A DNA stretch of 64,000 bases from Alphaproteobacteria bacterium (GCA_027485915.1 JAIXQA010000022.1:1-64000), one strand, 5' to 3'. Shown: positions 38,764 through 47,574, counted from the first letter of the stretch. The notes: generated by a model not told the origin, from the sequence alone. Translations and numbers: made by a program.

Positions 38764-39522
38764 TTGAAACCCTTTGTTTTTACTTTATCGATTGGGGTGG
38801 CCACTTTGGGTTTTGCCCTTTCGGGGACGTCCTTTGCACAGTCTCGTTCCATATCAACTACTTGGCACGTCCAGCCAGCCGTTGCTCCTCCAGAGGCCCA
38901 AACAGTCAACAAAGGCGAATGGGTTATCAAACAAACTTTGCTACCAAAAGGCCTGTTTAGATTGGAAAGTAATGTTGACCTTGAAGAGGCACCTTTGTTG
39001 ATTGCCGGGGCGCAATTCATTGAACTTGATGCAGAAGGGCCACTTGTTGCGTGTGATGCTGTTGGAAGAAAGCAAATTTTGCTAAACACAAGACGTAATT
39101 GTCTCATAGATTATGAAAGGGACGGGACCTTTGACGGCGTATTTCCTCTACAAGGTACATCGATAGGCGGAGGTTTGCCCGATTACACTGGAAAATTTCC
39201 CAAGGATGCGCAGCGAATTCCGCCCGCCCGCTATAGCCGCATAAGCCCAACTGAAATTACGACACCTTACTTTGTCGGGATACGAAATGCCGGAATACCT
39301 GCATTCTACAATTATCTGGGTTTCCAAGTCTGCTTCGGGAATGCCGAGATAACTGATTGTTTTTCGGATAATAGTTACACCCCTTTGTCCGTGTTTCCAG
39401 CTTCCCTAGAAATGTTGGGAGCAGGTTTTACGGTCCTATCGCGAGAGAAAGAGAGTGTCGTGCTGAAGATGGACTCCGCGATGTCACCGCGACCTTTTAG
39501 AGTATTTATTTCAAGGCGTTAG
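38764..39522 (+). CDS. Hypothetical secreted protein, 252 aa
   Basis: Not recognised. Residues 1-25 form a signal peptide ending ALSGTSFAQS. The mature part is beta-rich, with Cys residues in VACDAVG and NCLIDYE that could form a disulfide, and ends in PFRVFISRR. Base composition is lower in GC than the backbone. The start is TTG at 38764, with GGAG ten bases upstream; no ATG lies near. It is alone. Confidence 0.6.
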   Translation: MKPFVFTLSIGVATLGFALSGTSFAQSRSISTTWHVQPAVAPPEAQTVNKGEWVIKQTLLPKGLFRLESNVDLEEAPLLIAGAQFIELDAEGPLVACDAVGRKQILLNTRRNCLIDYERDGTFDGVFPLQGTSIGGGLPDYTGKFPKDAQRIPPARYSRISPTEITTPYFVGIRNAGIPAFYNYLGFQVCFGNAEITDCFSDNSYTPLSVFPASLEMLGAGFTVLSREKESVVLKMDSAMSPRPFRVFISRR

Positions 39523-39980
39523 CCCATTTTTCCAGTGCAAAGCTACAGGGTAACTTTGAGTGCCATTCCGACAGGAATGCACCTTCACTTGGGCGGTGGT
39601 CGCGCTGATTGGCTGTTCGCTTGACAACGCCATTGCCGCGGGCTTTGCCGAGGCAAAAACTTTCCATAGCGTTGCACCAACGCCCAACACTGGCGATCTT
39701 TTGAAGTTGCTAGGCCATGGTGCATTCTTTACGGAAAGCACCCTACAGCGCGGGGGCACTGTGCGCGCCACCTAAGCCGCGACTTTGCACTTCCCATATT
39801 TTATAGGGTTTGGCGACCGTCAAACTTAAAGCTCGTCCTAGGAAACAGTTAGAGAGCGTCTTTTCCCGACAAAAATCAGTTAAAGAGCTGAAATTCCCGT
39901 GGTGACAATGGTTTTGTTCGACCAGGGTGCTGGGCAAAAAAGGCGTGGGCATTCTCAAGTCTAGCTTGTAAAGACGCCCC
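39523..39980. other. Gap with a possible 3' gene fragment
   Basis: 458 bases without a sure gene. A plus-strand frame from 39560 to 39775 (71 codons) contains a hydrophobic run (WAVVALIGCSLDNAIAAGF) and backbone-like codon use, but no good ribosome site. It may be the remains of a membrane protein. The rest has nothing recognised. Confidence 0.35.
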
Positions 39981-40952
39981 ATGCCCAAGACTAAACACGA
40001 TAGGCCCAGTTATAAGGGCAGCGCGAGCTGGACCAAGTTCAGAGCGCTGATGGAGAACCGCTTTGGCCATGTCATTGAACTTGAGCCTGAAGAAAGCTGG
40101 TTTGAGTGGCGGGGGCACCAGATCCATCTGGATAGTCTGTCGCCAGAAGGCACCCCCAAAGGCACGCTCATTCTCGTGCATGGGGCGGGCGGGCATGGGC
40201 GGCTCCTGACCCCCCTTGGCGCAGTTGCGGCAGAACATGGCTGGAAGGTGCTGGCCCCAGATCTGCCGGGCTATGGCCTGACGATTACGCGACCCAAGTG
40301 GCAAACCGATTATCAAGAATGGCCTGAATTGGTAGCAGACCTTGCGACCGAAGAAAAAGGCCCCGTGGTGCTGCTTGGTATGTCGGTGGGCGGGATGACC
40401 GCATTTCGGGCGGCCCAAATGCTGCCAAGTCTTGGCGGAGTCATTGCAACCAATTTGTTGGACATGAGTGATCCGGCCACCTTTAAGGCTGCGGCCCGTT
40501 GGCCTTGGCTGGGGGCATTATCGCTTAACGCGATGAAATTTGCCCCCTGGTTGATGGACGTTATGCCAATGCCTCTGGCACTGGTCACGCCGCTCGACGC
40601 GATGACAAGCGATCCTGAGTTACAGACATGGTTCAAGCGCGATCCACTCATCGGTGCGCGATGGGTGAAGGGCCGGTTCTTCAGGAGCCTTCATCAATAT
40701 GTCCCGCCCCGGCCTGATTTGGCGCTACCGTGCCCACTCCTTCTCCTCCACCCCGGCGCTGATGAATGGACGCCAACGCGGATCAGCCTGCAAGTCTTTG
40801 ACCAGGTATCATCGCCCAAGCAGTTTCAGGAATTATCCAATGGCAGCCACATGCCAGCAGAAACACCCGCTTGGCTTGAACTCCGCGACGGTGTCTTGGC
40901 CTTTCTCGCCAAAATCGAGGGGAATGGGAACGTGGGGAACGAAGCACAATAG
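39981..40952 (+). CDS. Alpha/beta hydrolase
   Basis: A 323-residue protein. The oxyanion segment is ILVHGAGGHGRLLTP, the nucleophile elbow VLLGMSVGGMTAF has Ser, an Asp lies in GADEWTPTR, and the catalytic His in NGSHMPAE. The first 35 residues are polar (KTKHDRPSYKG) and precede the fold; there is no signal peptide. Substrate unknown. The gene is followed by a hairpin region belonging to the other strand. Confidence 0.85.
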   Translation: MPKTKHDRPSYKGSASWTKFRALMENRFGHVIELEPEESWFEWRGHQIHLDSLSPEGTPKGTLILVHGAGGHGRLLTPLGAVAAEHGWKVLAPDLPGYGLTITRPKWQTDYQEWPELVADLATEEKGPVVLLGMSVGGMTAFRAAQMLPSLGGVIATNLLDMSDPATFKAAARWPWLGALSLNAMKFAPWLMDVMPMPLALVTPLDAMTSDPELQTWFKRDPLIGARWVKGRFFRSLHQYVPPRPDLALPCPLLLLHPGADEWTPTRISLQVFDQVSSPKQFQELSNGSHMPAETPAWLELRDGVLAFLAKIEGNGNVGNEAQ

Positions 40953-41005
40953 TGCCGGTCCATGATTGTGGTAGGCTTTGCATTTCTGTTCTGGCATTAC
41001 AATCA

Positions 41006-41097
41006 ACGAAAAAGGCCCCTCCGCGAAAACGGAAGGGCCTCAAAAAAAGTAACCCCTCGGCGTTGAGCGTAACCTTTGGGCCATAGGCTCGAGGGGT
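41006..41097 (-). ncRNA. Candidate small RNA or tandem terminator region, minus strand
   Basis: On the minus strand ACCCCTCG (plus-strand 41090-41097) pairs perfectly with CGAGGGGT (41052-41059), enclosing about 30 bases with an internal CCTATGG/CCAAAGG match, then TTACTTTTTTT. A second hairpin (AGGCCCTTCCG with CGGAGGGGCCT, 41012-41040) is followed by TTTTT. No minus-strand gene to the right is convincing, so a short RNA ending here is possible. It matched no family I know. Confidence 0.3.
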
Positions 41098-41260
41098 GTT
41101 GTTGATCCGAACTTACCCAACGCTGAGTGCTCGCGCAATGCCAGTTTGCAACGAATTGAACTGCTTACGACCTGTAGCTCATTTAGTCCGTCGGTAAATT
41201 CAATTATAAGCTGCCGGACCAACTGAACTTTATCCATGACTAATTGAGGGGCACAAGAAG

Positions 41261-41719
41261 ATGAGCGAATTTCCCGACATGTTCTTGGAAGGGACGAATG
41301 GGTCATTGCGGCTCAGGTTGCTCCGCTATGAGTTTCCCGAAATTAAAGATGATAAGTGGGACTCAAATTGGCTAGTTGTTTTTGGTGAGGCTCATATTGA
41401 CGGTCGAAGATGGCGGTTTGAGTCACCGTGCCTCAGTACGGTAGAGGTAGGCGCTCTAGCGGATTGGTTGCACAAAGTTGCCAACGGCGAAGAGGTCGGT
41501 GAGATTGAATTTATCGAACCAAGTTTGGAATTTGCGCTCGTTGCAAGATCTCATATCAGAGTATCCTTCGCGCTCGAGGCTGCCCCACCTTGGGTCGATG
41601 GCTACGACCTTGATCACAGAATAGGGTTTGACATTCCGCTTGGGCCCCATTTGGCCAGAGCAGCGGCCGACCTGAAGTGCCAGTGTGAAGCGTTTCCGGT
41701 TCGAGGAATGGATGAGTGA
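41261..41719 (+). CDS. WapI-like immunity family protein
   Basis: A 152-residue protein. The pattern of a strand SLRLRLLRYEFPE, then DSNWLVVFGEAHIDGRRWRF, a Cys-containing PCLSTVEVGALADWL and IEFIEPSLEFALV, finishing FPVRG, matches my memory of WapI-type immunity proteins (partners of contact or WapA-type polymorphic toxins). No toxin gene adjoins it, so it would be an orphan immunity gene. GAAG precedes the ATG. The family call rests on pattern memory and would need a profile search. Confidence 0.55.
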   Translation: MSEFPDMFLEGTNGSLRLRLLRYEFPEIKDDKWDSNWLVVFGEAHIDGRRWRFESPCLSTVEVGALADWLHKVANGEEVGEIEFIEPSLEFALVARSHIRVSFALEAAPPWVDGYDLDHRIGFDIPLGPHLARAAADLKCQCEAFPVRGMDE

Positions 41720-41906
41720 CCTAAGGCGTGCTCGATCCTTTGCTTGAAACGAGATCACTGCAGATTTAAACAAATCTTTCCAAAATGGCGGAAATGTTGG
41801 GGCTAATTTACGCTGAATACGATCAGGAGTTCTTGATGGCATAGTAAATCACAAAAACTAACTGAGGTTGACCTCAGCTTTTAAGGGGCGACCTTTGGAG
41901 TTAATA

Positions 41907-42347
41907 ATGAGAACTGTCGCAGGCATTTTGATAACAACAATTTTCGCATTAATTGTGCTGCCTACAGTACCTGCTTGGTCGCACGGTGGCGGACTTGATG
42001 CGAATGGTTGCCACAATGACCGAAAAAAGGGTGGGTATCATTGCCATCGCGGGAATAGCAATCCGGAACCCACCCGACCAAGACCGTCGCAAGTGTATGA
42101 AAATCCTTCTCGTGATTCCGGATCATTAGAGTCATCAAGTTCAAGGTCGATGGATCTGAAAGACAAAATTGAACTGGCGGAGAAGCTTCTCTTTCGGCTC
42201 GGCTACGATGTCGACGAGGCTGACGGAATATTAGATGAGAAAACCACAAAAGCCGTACTTCAGTTTCAACAAAGCGCGGGCCTGCCAGAAAGCGGTATAA
42301 TTACGTTTCGATTAATCGACGCATTGGTTGCTAAGGTGGCTGAGTAG
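41907..42347 (+). CDS. Secreted YHYH-motif and peptidoglycan-binding protein
   Basis: A 146-residue protein. It has a signal peptide (GILITTIFALIVLPTVPAWS), then a YHYH-type region HGGGLDANGCHNDRKKGGYH, whose Cys/His residues likely bind metal. A Ser/Pro-rich linker follows, then a PG_binding_1 domain (LLFRLGYDVDEADGILDEKT, KAVLQFQQSAGL). It is probably attached to the cell wall. ATG at 41907 has GGAG six bases upstream. Confidence 0.75.
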   Translation: MRTVAGILITTIFALIVLPTVPAWSHGGGLDANGCHNDRKKGGYHCHRGNSNPEPTRPRPSQVYENPSRDSGSLESSSSRSMDLKDKIELAEKLLFRLGYDVDEADGILDEKTTKAVLQFQQSAGLPESGIITFRLIDALVAKVAE

Positions 42348-42401
42348 AATTTCTTTGTCCCCTGTGGCAAAACTCAGGGAACTTATTCTACTATTCTGCG
42401 G

Positions 42402-43052
42402 TTATTGTGGATTGCGTTTAGATTTTGGTCTGGGTGAAGGTTTTGTGGACGAGGCAGCTTGATCAACCGCAGCAGCAGCTTCCCTCTCGGCAGCTTCAAG
42501 GGCAGCATTTTGCTCCTTCACTCTTACCAGTGCATTCTGCGTCTCGGCATCTGCAGCCGCTTTGGTAGTGAATTCCGAACAAACCACAATGAACGAACTA
42601 ACCTTATCTAATCCAAAACCGGCCTTAATATCTGTATATGCTACGACAGCAACACCTGATCCATGGCCCTTGAGAAGAATTGTTGATGAGCTTCCCTTTT
42701 GCCAGTCGATATCAAACCGTTTGATTTCCTCATCGGCATATCCCACGCGAACCGATCCACCCTCCGAAGGGTCGCTTGAGCTAATTACGCTGCCTTCCCG
42801 AATCCAAGTCGCATCAACCAGTTTAGTAGCTGGACCAGCTGTCAAGGTGAGATTGAGGAGGCCACTGAATGTATCAGGTACCGTTCCCATGCGATCGACC
42901 GGGACATGACCGCCGGGAAGATAAGTGCTACTTCCAGAAGGCTGTTCGCAAACGAGATAAACGCTTTCACTTTGCGTCCCTTGGCTAAGGGCCAAAGAGG
43001 GCAACACTACAAAGGCCAAGGTCGCAATTCCGACTACACTATTTCTAAGCAT
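42402..43052 (-). CDS. Hypothetical secreted protein
   Basis: Not recognised. About 216 residues with a signal peptide (GIATLAFVVLPSLALSQG), a beta-rich middle (SVYLVCEQPSG, FIVVCSEFTTK: two Cys that may pair) and a helical Ala/Glu-rich coiled-coil tail (LVRVKEQNAALEAAEREAAA) ending in a basic segment. GAAGGAA precedes the ATG at 43052; the frame open to 43097 is not needed. It is alone. Confidence 0.6.
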   Translation of the reverse strand: MLRNSVVGIATLAFVVLPSLALSQGTQSESVYLVCEQPSGSSTYLPGGHVPVDRMGTVPDTFSGLLNLTLTAGPATKLVDATWIREGSVISSSDPSEGGSVRVGYADEEIKRFDIDWQKGSSSTILLKGHGSGVAVVAYTDIKAGFGLDKVSSFIVVCSEFTTKAAADAETQNALVRVKEQNAALEAAEREAAAAVDQAASSTKPSPRPKSKRNPQ

Positions 43053-43264
43053 GATTTGCGTTCCTTCGTTTAATTCGACCACTAACTGGGAATGCACTAG
43101 CGCTCTAATTCGGAAATGATCGGCTCCTTGATGAGTCTATCAATTGATTGAAGGATTAATCAACAGTTTCCTTACACATCTGCACGCCATTAAGGTAAGG
43201 CTTGCATTTGAACCCGCATTCCGATGACGCTCCCTCGCGGTTACCGGACAAATCTAGAACAATT

Positions 43265-43426
43265 CTAGTCGCGGCTTGACAGTTTTTTTAGCGTGTCGAA
43301 GCCCTCGAGAATTATAGTTGGCTGGTACATGGTTCCATTCGGATAAGCAAAAGCAGTCCAGGTTGGCTCTGGTTGGGCCGAACATCCGCTTAGGAAGAGT
43401 GACAAAATGACAAGCTGTACTTTCAT
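43265..43426 (-). CDS. Small lipoprotein, 53 aa
   Basis: The frame begins far upstream at 43633, but the ATG at 43426 starts a normal lipoprotein signal (MKVQLVILSLFLSGCS, lipobox LSGC). The mature part is about 38 residues with no known motif. The upstream 69 codons (IGCNRVRICADPTRI) may be an unrelated remnant, and no good ribosome site could be chosen. Function unknown. Confidence 0.4.
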   Translation of the reverse strand: MKVQLVILSLFLSGCSAQPEPTWTAFAYPNGTMYQPTIILEGFDTLKKLSSRD

Positions 43427-43636
43427 GTTTCTATCCAGTTTTGCTGATTTGCGAGGTAGCTCGTCAATGTTTATTGCAAAAAAATCGAAGCCAATCGGCA
43501 ACTCTATAATTCTCGTCGGATCAGCACAAATCCGCACACGATTGCAACCAATCATGATTTCGATTGTCAGTCTTGCCGTTTGTGCTGCCTCAAACAATTT
43601 TTCTGGTACATAATTAACCACAGGTTTTGGCAATAA

Positions 43637-43682
43637 TGGCCGAAAGGAGATGGTCTGCTTTGGGGGTATTTGGGGCGAAAGC
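43637..43682. repeat. Dispersed repeat with TCTGCTTT and GGCCGAAA blocks, copy 1
   Basis: Contains GGCCGAAAGGAGATGG, TCTGCTTTGGGGG and GGCGAAAGC. The same blocks occur near 49312-49372 and, degenerately, near 50424-50502 and 59238-59278. The blocks are complementary (CTTTCGGCC with GGCCGAAAG), so it can fold. Confidence 0.5.
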
Positions 43683-43799
43683 TGCCATTGATCGCAACAC
43701 TAAATTCTAACTTCTGGTGGCCAAAGAATACGAGGGGGCCGGTCAATCTGTTCTCAACAGAAGGCGCTGAAACTCTTCAACAAGAGACTGCCATCTGCA

Positions 43800-44426
43800 T
43801 TATTTGGCAACTTTCAGCTTAAAGTGCATCCCTTCGTAGGTCCTTACGGGATTGCCACGTTCCAAATTCTGGTGGTCTGACCAGTGATCATGCCGAGCTT
43901 CTCCTTTGGCATCCAAGTAGCGAGCTTCCAGCATCATGGCTAGTTTCAGCTTTGCAAGTTTGCGATTTGCTTGCTGGGATCGCTGTTCTTGAGCCGTGGT
44001 AACTAGTCCAGTTGGACGATGCGTTGCACGCACCGCGCTGTCGGTCTTGTTCACATGTTGCCCCCCAGGGCCGCTTGCCCGCATTGTCTGAAACTCAATG
44101 TCTGCGTCATGCAATTCAGGTACGCTTTCGATTAAGGGTGCTGCGTTCACGCTGACGAACCAGTTCCTGCGCTTGTGTAGGGGTCGAAATGAACTTCTGC
44201 CGACCCAAAGGATGGTTCCAATTCTTTCGCGCGCAAAACCAGATGCCTCGTCGCCTTTAATACTAAGGAGCAGGGATGCCGGAAGCGCTTCCGCAGCCTC
44301 AAGGACTTCGCAAGTGACGCCTTGCTGGGCGCCTTCGGATATGAAAGCCTTAACAAGTTGGGCCAGCACCCATCGGCATTCCTCTGGCCCCTTGCCAGCG
44401 CTCAGATGTAGAATGACTTCTGTCAT
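43800..44426 (-). CDS. prfH: Peptide chain release factor homolog PrfH
   Basis: A 208-residue class-I-release-factor-like protein. It keeps the catalytic GGQ in MRASGPGGQHVNKTDSAVR near residue 120 and lacks the N-terminal domain and the stop-codon-reading tip, as PrfH does. The C-terminal basic part (EQRSQQANRKLAKLK) is conserved. PrfH releases peptides from ribosomes damaged in the decoding centre, and is found in operons with RtcB2. It overlaps the ligase stop by four bases (ATGA), last in a leftward operon of three or four genes. Confidence 0.88.
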   Translation of the reverse strand: MTEVILHLSAGKGPEECRWVLAQLVKAFISEGAQQGVTCEVLEAAEALPASLLLSIKGDEASGFARERIGTILWVGRSSFRPLHKRRNWFVSVNAAPLIESVPELHDADIEFQTMRASGPGGQHVNKTDSAVRATHRPTGLVTTAQEQRSQQANRKLAKLKLAMMLEARYLDAKGEARHDHWSDHQNLERGNPVRTYEGMHFKLKVAK

Positions 44427-45532
44427 GATGCCCTCGTTTTGTAGCTGAGCAGCGGTCTTAGGCGCGCGATCACCCGAATTAGGCCTGCCGTCTCTAAGTC
44501 GGCGATTACGCCCGCGATTTCTTTATATGCCTCAGGTGCTTCTTCGAAAATCAGCCTGCGGTCCTCGCATATAACGTGACTGGACAACTTTGTTCGCTGC
44601 AAATCGGCCACGCGATAACGCCGGGATAGGCGCGCATGGGCGTCGTTACGACTCCATTTGCGCCCGGCACCATGCGCCAACGAACACAGCGCCTCATCAG
44701 CCTGTTGTAGAACTGGCTCTACAAGGTAGCTGAAATCACCACGCGATCCCGGGATAACAACGAGCCCGCGATCGGCTGGTGCCGCGCCCTTGCGATGAAG
44801 CCACCCCGATCGATGTGCACAGACACAATTATGGACGATATCGAGACAGCAGCGTCCAGAGTAGCCGATAGCATTCAGGAAACGCTCAGCGATAATCTTT
44901 CTATTCACGACCGCCCATGTCACGGCCTGATCATGCCGTAACAAATAGTCCCTTGCCTCGGGACTATCTGCGAGAATGCCTGACTTGCCTGTAAGCGATT
45001 GCTGCTGTTGCAGGATGGCCTGTCCCAGTCCGCGAGAGCCACTATGCACCATCATCCAAACCCGATCACGGGAAAAATTGAGGGCCGTGAAGCGATCAGC
45101 GTCAACGACTTCCTCAATCCTTTGAAACTCGACGAAGTGGTTTCCTCCGCCGATGGTGCCGAGGCCGGGGCTTGCAAGCTCGCATGGCAAACCAGCTGAA
45201 GCTAGGGCGTCCTCTAACGAGCCGTCCCATGGCTCGTCCAGGCCTTGAAGCTTGCGCTCTAGGTTGCTGACTCGGAACTTGCGCACTGCCAGACTGGTTT
45301 CCCAAAGTGCCATGCCACAACCGATATCGCTCCCGACAAGATGGGGCCATATCCGGTCTGCTGACCAAAAAGCGGCACCGACAGCAACGCCGTTACCTGC
45401 GTGGAGATCAGGCAGACCAACGACTTTGCCCATCCCTTCCAAGGCAGCGGTGGCGCTAAGTTGGTCAAGGGCGACTGGGTCCAAACGCGACGGGTCCCGT
45501 CCAATAATGGTAATCTTACAAGGCCCGCTCAT
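44423..45532 (-). CDS. rtcB2: RtcB-family RNA ligase, RtcB2 type
   Basis: A 369-residue 3'-phosphate RNA ligase. The metal-binding residues are all visible: Asp and Cys in LVGSDIGCGMAL, His in MMVHSGSRGLGQAIL, His in DIVHNCVCAHR, and the guanylylated His in SLAHGAGRKWSRNDA. It joins 2',3'-cyclic-phosphate ends with GTP and manganese. In E. coli, RtcB2 with PrfH repairs 16S rRNA cut by colicin E3-type toxins. Here it is translationally coupled on both sides by four-base overlaps (162-aa gene upstream, prfH downstream). Confidence 0.9.
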   Translation of the reverse strand: MSGPCKITIIGRDPSRLDPVALDQLSATAALEGMGKVVGLPDLHAGNGVAVGAAFWSADRIWPHLVGSDIGCGMALWETSLAVRKFRVSNLERKLQGLDEPWDGSLEDALASAGLPCELASPGLGTIGGGNHFVEFQRIEEVVDADRFTALNFSRDRVWMMVHSGSRGLGQAILQQQQSLTGKSGILADSPEARDYLLRHDQAVTWAVVNRKIIAERFLNAIGYSGRCCLDIVHNCVCAHRSGWLHRKGAAPADRGLVVIPGSRGDFSYLVEPVLQQADEALCSLAHGAGRKWSRNDAHARLSRRYRVADLQRTKLSSHVICEDRRLIFEEAPEAYKEIAGVIADLETAGLIRVIARLRPLLSYKTRAS

Positions 45533-46017
45533 GATCGACCTCCCATCATGGCAAGATTTGCTGACGGCAATCTCTCTGCCAGCAACGCTTTTTCTTTTAA
45601 GATCCCATCTATCGGATCAACAAAGAATATGGGTCTCCTGAATCGAAATCTCTGGGCGCCAAGGACTGTGCCCTCGTGCATCCACTCACCGTTACGTCCG
45701 ATCGAGATTCGGATGAGCACAAAGTCCTCGAGGTGCGAACGTACGTGCATCTTCACTGTGCTACCAGTATCAAGGCATTTGCATATCTCGCTAAAGACGT
45801 TGTCCCAGGGCTGCCCTAGACGGCTGCGCAGGAAACGCACGAGCGGTGCGAGATTTTCATTCAAAGACTTTCTGTATGGGGTGTTTTCAGAAGCGTGGCG
45901 CTTATGACCTATATGCTTGATCGTGAAGTCTTTAGTCCTTTTTAACTTGGGTGAAGAGGCATGGCTTGCGCCCCATCGTGGTCGTTCGACGATAACCTTG
46001 AACATGTCAGCGCGCAT
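45529..46017 (-). CDS. Conserved hypothetical protein in the rtcB2-prfH operon
   Basis: A 162-residue protein with no named family that I can give. It begins MFKVIVERPRWG, is basic in the first 50 residues, and then has the segment SLNENLAPLVRFLRSRLGQPWDNVFSEI, followed by VKMHVRSHLEDFVL, a Cys-containing helix and a C-terminal FVDPIDGILKEK region. I recall similar proteins in other genomes. Strong AGGAGGG precedes ATG 46017. It overlaps rtcB2 by four bases, so it is a structural member of the repair operon. RNA binding or substrate guiding would fit, but is inference. Confidence 0.75.
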   Translation of the reverse strand: MRADMFKVIVERPRWGASHASSPKLKRTKDFTIKHIGHKRHASENTPYRKSLNENLAPLVRFLRSRLGQPWDNVFSEICKCLDTGSTVKMHVRSHLEDFVLIRISIGRNGEWMHEGTVLGAQRFRFRRPIFFVDPIDGILKEKALLAERLPSANLAMMGGRS

Positions 46018-46113
46018 AATGACCCTCCTTCGAGTGAGGGGTCAAAACACGATAAGCATGCCAATTGCTGGATTTAACGAAAGAGGCAGCGCGCCAAACG
46101 CCGCCGTTAAGAG

Positions 46114-46215
46114 TCAGGCGCGTTTGTGCGCCCGATAGGAAATTGCCCATGCAATACGTTCCTGAGTTTCACAGATAGAGAAAATTGTTTCGCGAAATTG
46201 AATCGTCGATCGCAT
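46114..46215 (-). CDS. 33-aa small ORF upstream of the repair operon
   Basis: A small protein starting RSTIQFRETIFSICETQERI, too short for usual gene finders. AGGAG lies seven bases before its ATG, and its stop is 96 bases before the 162-aa gene. It could be a small subunit, a leader peptide or a toxin/antitoxin fragment. There is a central Cys and an amphipathic pattern, but no membrane helix. The longer frame to 46296 has no comparable ribosome site. Confidence 0.5.
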   Translation of the reverse strand: MRSTIQFRETIFSICETQERIAWAISYRAHKRA

Positions 46216-46602
46216 AATTTTCTCCTTTCCTGTTTCAGGGACATGCCGAGCTTGGCTGGGCGGCTCGATAGTGGGTTGATTTGAATAAGTCAACAAGATT
46301 CCAAATCGGCGCCGAAATCGTCACACGCATCCGTTTAGCCGGTTCAAAGCAAATTGAAATGTTCAGGTACTTCGAATTGGACGAGTCGCATCCATTTTTG
46401 CGACCCTACGAGAGTCTTCCTTCGGGCTCCGCTCAAGCAGTGCCTTCGCCCACTGCTTGTGCATCCAGAACTGACGGCTTTAAGGCAGAACTTGGCGGAT
46501 GGCTGCTGGTCTGGTTTGTGGGGGCTTGGGCGTTGAAAGCGGGCCTTCTTCAGCATTGGCAAAGGGGTGCGATTTTGCGTCTATACCCTTCAGCGTTGTC
46601 AG
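46216..46602. pseudogene. Possible gene remnant, plus strand
   Basis: A plus-strand frame from TTG 46281 runs to 46694 and overlaps the following real gene. Its centre (AELGGWLLVWFVGAWALK) resembles a membrane segment of DUF2569-like proteins, but the ends do not look coding. I take it as a decayed fragment in a gap of nearly 400 bases that also must carry the promoter of the repair operon. Confidence 0.25.
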
Positions 46603-47058
46603 CTAGAGCAAATCCAGCGAGTTTTCCGGTGCAGATAGAACAAGACCTTGCAACAAGGTATCAAAGCTTGTTGCAGCCCGGATTGATTCGATGAATTTCT
46701 GGTGCGCGGACAAACTCTCGAAATCGAAATTGTCGGCGCTTATGGGTGAGTCCATGCAGTCGATAAGCAATCTCTTTGCTTCTTCCAGTGAATAGTCCAA
46801 CGACGCCGAAAGCTGAACGCGAATCTGCCATGAGCCTGTAAGACAGCTCAAAATCCGGCGACTAAACGAGTTGCCGAGTGGCCCGAGAACTTCGATTTCT
46901 TTAAAGCTACGGAAACGTCCATTTCGGTCGACGATAAGAGCTTGTTTGTAGCTTGCTGCAATTTTTTTCTTCGAGCCTTGCGCCTGAGTGAAGGCCAACG
47001 TGCTTAGAGGATAGGCTTGCTTGATGTCGGGAAGCAACAGGATGACAGTATGGATCAT
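46603..47058 (-). CDS. Hypothetical protein, 151 aa
   Basis: Not recognised. A soluble protein with hydrophobic first strand (IHTVILLLPDI), a basic middle (QGSKKKIAASYKQALIVDRN) and a C-terminal amphipathic helix region (AHQKFIESIRAATSFDTLLQ). ATG at 47058 is clear. It lies 42 bases downstream of the Sel1-like gene and may be in the same leftward transcript. The region is AT-rich. Confidence 0.55.
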   Translation of the reverse strand: MIHTVILLLPDIKQAYPLSTLAFTQAQGSKKKIAASYKQALIVDRNGRFRSFKEIEVLGPLGNSFSRRILSCLTGSWQIRVQLSASLDYSLEEAKRLLIDCMDSPISADNFDFESLSAHQKFIESIRAATSFDTLLQGLVLSAPENSLDLL

Positions 47059-47100
47059 ATTAGCTGAATACCCAATTGTTAGATCCCAATGTTACTCGAT

Positions 47101-47574
47101 TTATGCGCCAATAGATTTAATACCAAACCATTTTCGGATGACTGCCAATTCTTCGACAGAAGCTGGCGTCGCGTGACCAATATTTCTGTCTATCTGCCTC
47201 ATAACATCTGCTACGTCCGCAGCCAAAGACGAATGAGCCAAAGTAGTCTTCAATAGTTCAATGCCGCCTTCGGGATCTCCTGCTCGGAGCGCACTTTCGA
47301 ACAATTCCTTGGCTGATCCAGTATCGCCAATCGAGCGGTAGGTGATTCCCAAGTTGATCATCCCAGCAATGTCGCCCTGATCAATGGCTTTCGTGTCCCA
47401 GTAGATTGACTTGGCAATGTCTCTTTCCACACCAATTCCTTCGCCATACATCAATGCAAGTCTGGTCATTGACGACACATCACCATTGACTGCCAAGGTT
47501 TCAAATAGGGCGAATGCATCTGCATGGTTTCCCTGATCATCAAGGTCACATGCCTTAGAAAAATCATCGCACAT
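47101..47574 (-). CDS. Sel1-like/TPR repeat protein
   Basis: A 157-residue protein with at least three Sel1-type helical repeats: ALFETLAVNGDVSSMTRLAL, YGEGIGVERDIAKSIYW, AIDQGDIAGMINLGITY, then GDTGSAKELFESALRAGD. Sel1/TPR repeats bind other proteins; they are frequent in effector-immunity and signalling loci. The first and last residues carry no other domain. ATG at 47574. Confidence 0.75.
   Translation of the reverse strand: MCDDFSKACDLDDQGNHADAFALFETLAVNGDVSSMTRLALMYGEGIGVERDIAKSIYWDTKAIDQGDIAGMINLGITYRSIGDTGSAKELFESALRAGDPEGGIELLKTTLAHSSLAADVADVMRQIDRNIGHATPASVEELAVIRKWFGIKSIGA

Noticed and set aside
39511-39771. Minus-strand 86-codon frame
   Set aside because: No ribosome site, and its codon pattern looks antisense to the possible plus-strand remnant.
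41040-41306. Minus-strand 88-codon frame beginning near the WapI-like gene
   Set aside because: It reads through two terminator-like hairpins, lacks a ribosome site and overlaps the start of the plus-strand WapI-like gene.
46281-46694. Plus-strand 137-codon frame
   Set aside because: It overlaps the real minus-strand gene at 46603, has poor start context and only a single membrane-like segment; kept as a possible remnant.
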